A DNA stretch of 43,317 nt. Source: Planctomycetales bacterium (GTDB lineage Bacteria; Planctomycetota; JAKEIC01). Below the pieces are notes generated by a model. That model was not told the origin of the DNA, did no database searches, and was given only the letters and a program-made list of their open reading frames with translations. The position numbers were made by a program, and so were the translations under genes. Below, in pieces: positions 41,951-43,317 of this stretch. Every line of letters starts with the position of its first letter. The stretch's first letter is position 1. The DNA lies in assembly GCA_022614695.1 (NCBI GenBank), contig JAKEIC010000155.1, positions 1 to 43,317 of the forward strand, read 5' to 3'.

Positions 41951-43317
41951 GTGCCCGCGATCCGGATCAAGAACGGACCCGACAAGGGGAAGGTCTTCGA
42001 GGTCGGGGACGAGCCGCTCACGATCGGGCGCGACCCGACCGAAGGGATCCCGATCCTCGACCAGGGCGCCTCCCGCTCCCACGCCGAGATCTTCCGCGTC
42101 GGCGAGATGTGCTTCATCCGGGACCTCGGGAGCAAGAACGGCACGTTCGTGAACGACGAGAAGATCTCCGAGGAGCTGCTCCAGGTCGGGGACAAGATCC
42201 GGGTCGGGAACACCCTCTTCGTCTTCGAAGAGGCGGGAGTGGCGGGAGAGGAGCCGGCGCCGCGCCGGATCGAGTTCGACCCCGAGCCCCCGGTCGGGGC
42301 GACGATCGAGATAGACCTCCGGAAGGGCGAGCGTCGTGCCTCGAGCATCGAGGGGGTGACCGACACGCGGAGCCTCCGCGTGCTCTACGACCTGGCGCGG
42401 CTGCTCACGTCCGAGACGCGCGAGGAAGACGTGCTCCGCAAGGTCCTCGAAATGGCCGTGGAGGCCGTCGGCGCCGACGCGGGCTACGTCTTCGTCGTCG
42501 GCGAGGGCGGGAAGCTTGTCCCGTCGGCCACGGTCGAGAAGAACCGCGAGGAGGGGCGGAAGATCTCGCGCTCGATCATCCGGCGGGTGCTCCGGTCCCA
42601 GAAGCCGGTCCTCACGACCGACGCCTCGTCCGACGCCCAGTGGAAGGAACGGCAGAGCGTCATCCTCAAGAAGATCCAGTCGGTGATCTGCGTGCCGCTG
42701 GTCTCCTTCGAGAAGGTGGGCGGTGTCCTCTACCTCCACGGCTCGCGGATGGGGCAGATCTTCGCGGACGAGGACTTCGACCTGGTGACGGCGATGGGCA
42801 TCCAGGCCGGGGTCGCGATCGCGACCCTCAAGGCCGCCGAGCGCGAGAGGCGGGTGGTGCTCTCCGCCGTGCGGACCCTGGTCGCGATCGGGGAGCTGCG
42901 TGACCCGAAGACCCGCGGCCACTCCGAGCGCGTCTGCACGTACGCCGCCGCCATCGCGAACCAGCTGGCGCTGGGACCGCGCGAGTCCCAGACGGTCCAG
43001 CTCGCGGCGCTGCTCCACGACGTGGGGAAGGTGGTGAAGGGCGAGAGGACCGCCGTCCGCATGGCGGGGGAGCCCGACGCCTTCGTCGAGGAGCACGTCC
43101 GGAACGGGGAGATGATCCTCCGGCACATGGAAGGCATGGAGGACGTGATCCCCGGGATCACGTACCACCACGCCCGCTGCGACGGATCGGGACACCCGCC
43201 CGGCGTCCGCGGACCCGACATCCCGCAGATCGGGAAGATCGTCGGGCTCGCCAACGATTTCGACAACCTCTGCACGGTGGGCGACGAGGCCGGGAAACCC
43301 TACTCCGTGAAGGAAGC
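41951..43317 (+). CDS. FHA-GAF-HD-GYP signalling protein, 3' end missing
   Basis: Open to the end of the window (455 codons visible) from GTG 41951. Residues 5-90 are an FHA phosphothreonine-binding domain (IGRD, GASRSHAEI, GSKNGTF). Residues about 140-290 are a GAF sensor (LLTSETREEDVLRKVLEMAV). From about 310 an HD-GYP phosphodiesterase domain begins: GHSERVCTYAAAIANQL, LLHDVGK (H356, D357), then YHHARCDGSGHPPG with D411. The hallmark GYP triad reads GHP (H415) and the HHER motif reads HHAR, so c-di-GMP hydrolysis may be weakened or changed. HD-GYP enzymes degrade c-di-GMP. The partner phosphoprotein for the FHA domain is not visible here. Confidence 0.88.
   Translation, partial: MPAIRIKNGPDKGKVFEVGDEPLTIGRDPTEGIPILDQGASRSHAEIFRVGEMCFIRDLGSKNGTFVNDEKISEELLQVGDKIRVGNTLFVFEEAGVAGEEPAPRRIEFDPEPPVGATIEIDLRKGERRASSIEGVTDTRSLRVLYDLARLLTSETREEDVLRKVLEMAVEAVGADAGYVFVVGEGGKLVPSATVEKNREEGRKISRSIIRRVLRSQKPVLTTDASSDAQWKERQSVILKKIQSVICVPLVSFEKVGGVLYLHGSRMGQIFADEDFDLVTAMGIQAGVAIATLKAAERERRVVLSAVRTLVAIGELRDPKTRGHSERVCTYAAAIANQLALGPRESQTVQLAALLHDVGKVVKGERTAVRMAGEPDAFVEEHVRNGEMILRHMEGMEDVIPGITYHHARCDGSGHPPGVRGPDIPQIGKIVGLANDFDNLCTVGDEAGKPYSVKE

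Overview
This is a very GC-rich window (about 70% or more by eye) from a bacterium with two membranes. It encodes several lipoproteins, a DUF3187-like outer-membrane barrel, a LolCDE-type ABC transporter and an undecaprenyl-phosphate sugar transferase. A kinase-TPR protein, a zinc-ribbon/membrane/terpenoid-toroid protein and a zinc-ribbon/HEAT protein are most reminiscent of Planctomycetota. That placement is an inference from architecture; Acidobacteriota or Myxococcota-like lineages are not excluded. Genes are packed tightly, often with ATGA/GTGA overlaps, and GTG starts are frequent. No CRISPR array, insertion sequence or rRNA was seen. No gap between genes exceeds 300 bases; the largest are 16472-16700 and 30339-30539.

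Layout. 1-4156: end of a CAP-domain secreted protein, an aldehyde dehydrogenase on the minus strand, and a protein kinase-TPR gene that lacks the kinase N-lobe. 4192-7415 (minus): a polyisoprenyl-phosphate sugar transferase, acylphosphatase, a lipoprotein that seems to start at ATT, and a DEDDh exonuclease, tightly coupled. 7537-8238: a stand-alone MshEN (c-di-GMP-binding-type) protein. 8235-13111 (minus): exopolysaccharide genes (GT-C enzyme, two GT4 enzymes, a methyltransferase). 13184-16471: an exported fusion of a catalytic TldD-like half and a non-catalytic TldE-like half. 16701-20687 (minus): a redox cluster whose first gene, a double-parvulin lipoprotein, is cut by an in-frame TGA. 20754-25324: a segment bounded by tRNA-Val and tRNA-Pro carrying a DUF885 peptidase, 3-hydroxyacyl-CoA dehydrogenase, an amidohydrolase, and a small protein/nucleotidyltransferase pair. 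25382-30338 (minus): the terpenoid-toroid protein and a COG1964-type radical SAM enzyme related to archaeal tetraether lipid synthase. 30540-33335: outer-membrane barrel, CheY-like receiver, zinc-ribbon HEAT protein. 33377-36887: lysine 6-aminotransferase, yidD and rnpA (minus), lysS. 36894-40907: permease-ATPase-permease. 40996-43317: branched-chain aminotransferase and the start of an FHA-GAF-HD-GYP protein.

How the genes work together. The sugar transferase, glycosyltransferases and methyltransferase would start and elongate a lipid-linked exopolysaccharide. The MshEN protein at the divergent promoter and the HD-GYP protein at the far end are both c-di-GMP-type modules, so c-di-GMP control of that polymer is plausible but unproven. 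Cell-envelope themes recur: lipoprotein release (Lol-like), periplasmic folding (parvulin), exported peptidases (TldD/E fusion, DUF885), outer-membrane barrel and possibly membrane-spanning lipid synthesis (radical SAM). The most notable items are the fused TldD/E, the TGA-split parvulin, the COG1964 enzyme, the two-gene nucleotidyltransferase module with a hairpin over its ribosome site, and apparent avoidance of GTCGAC and ATCGAC across the window.
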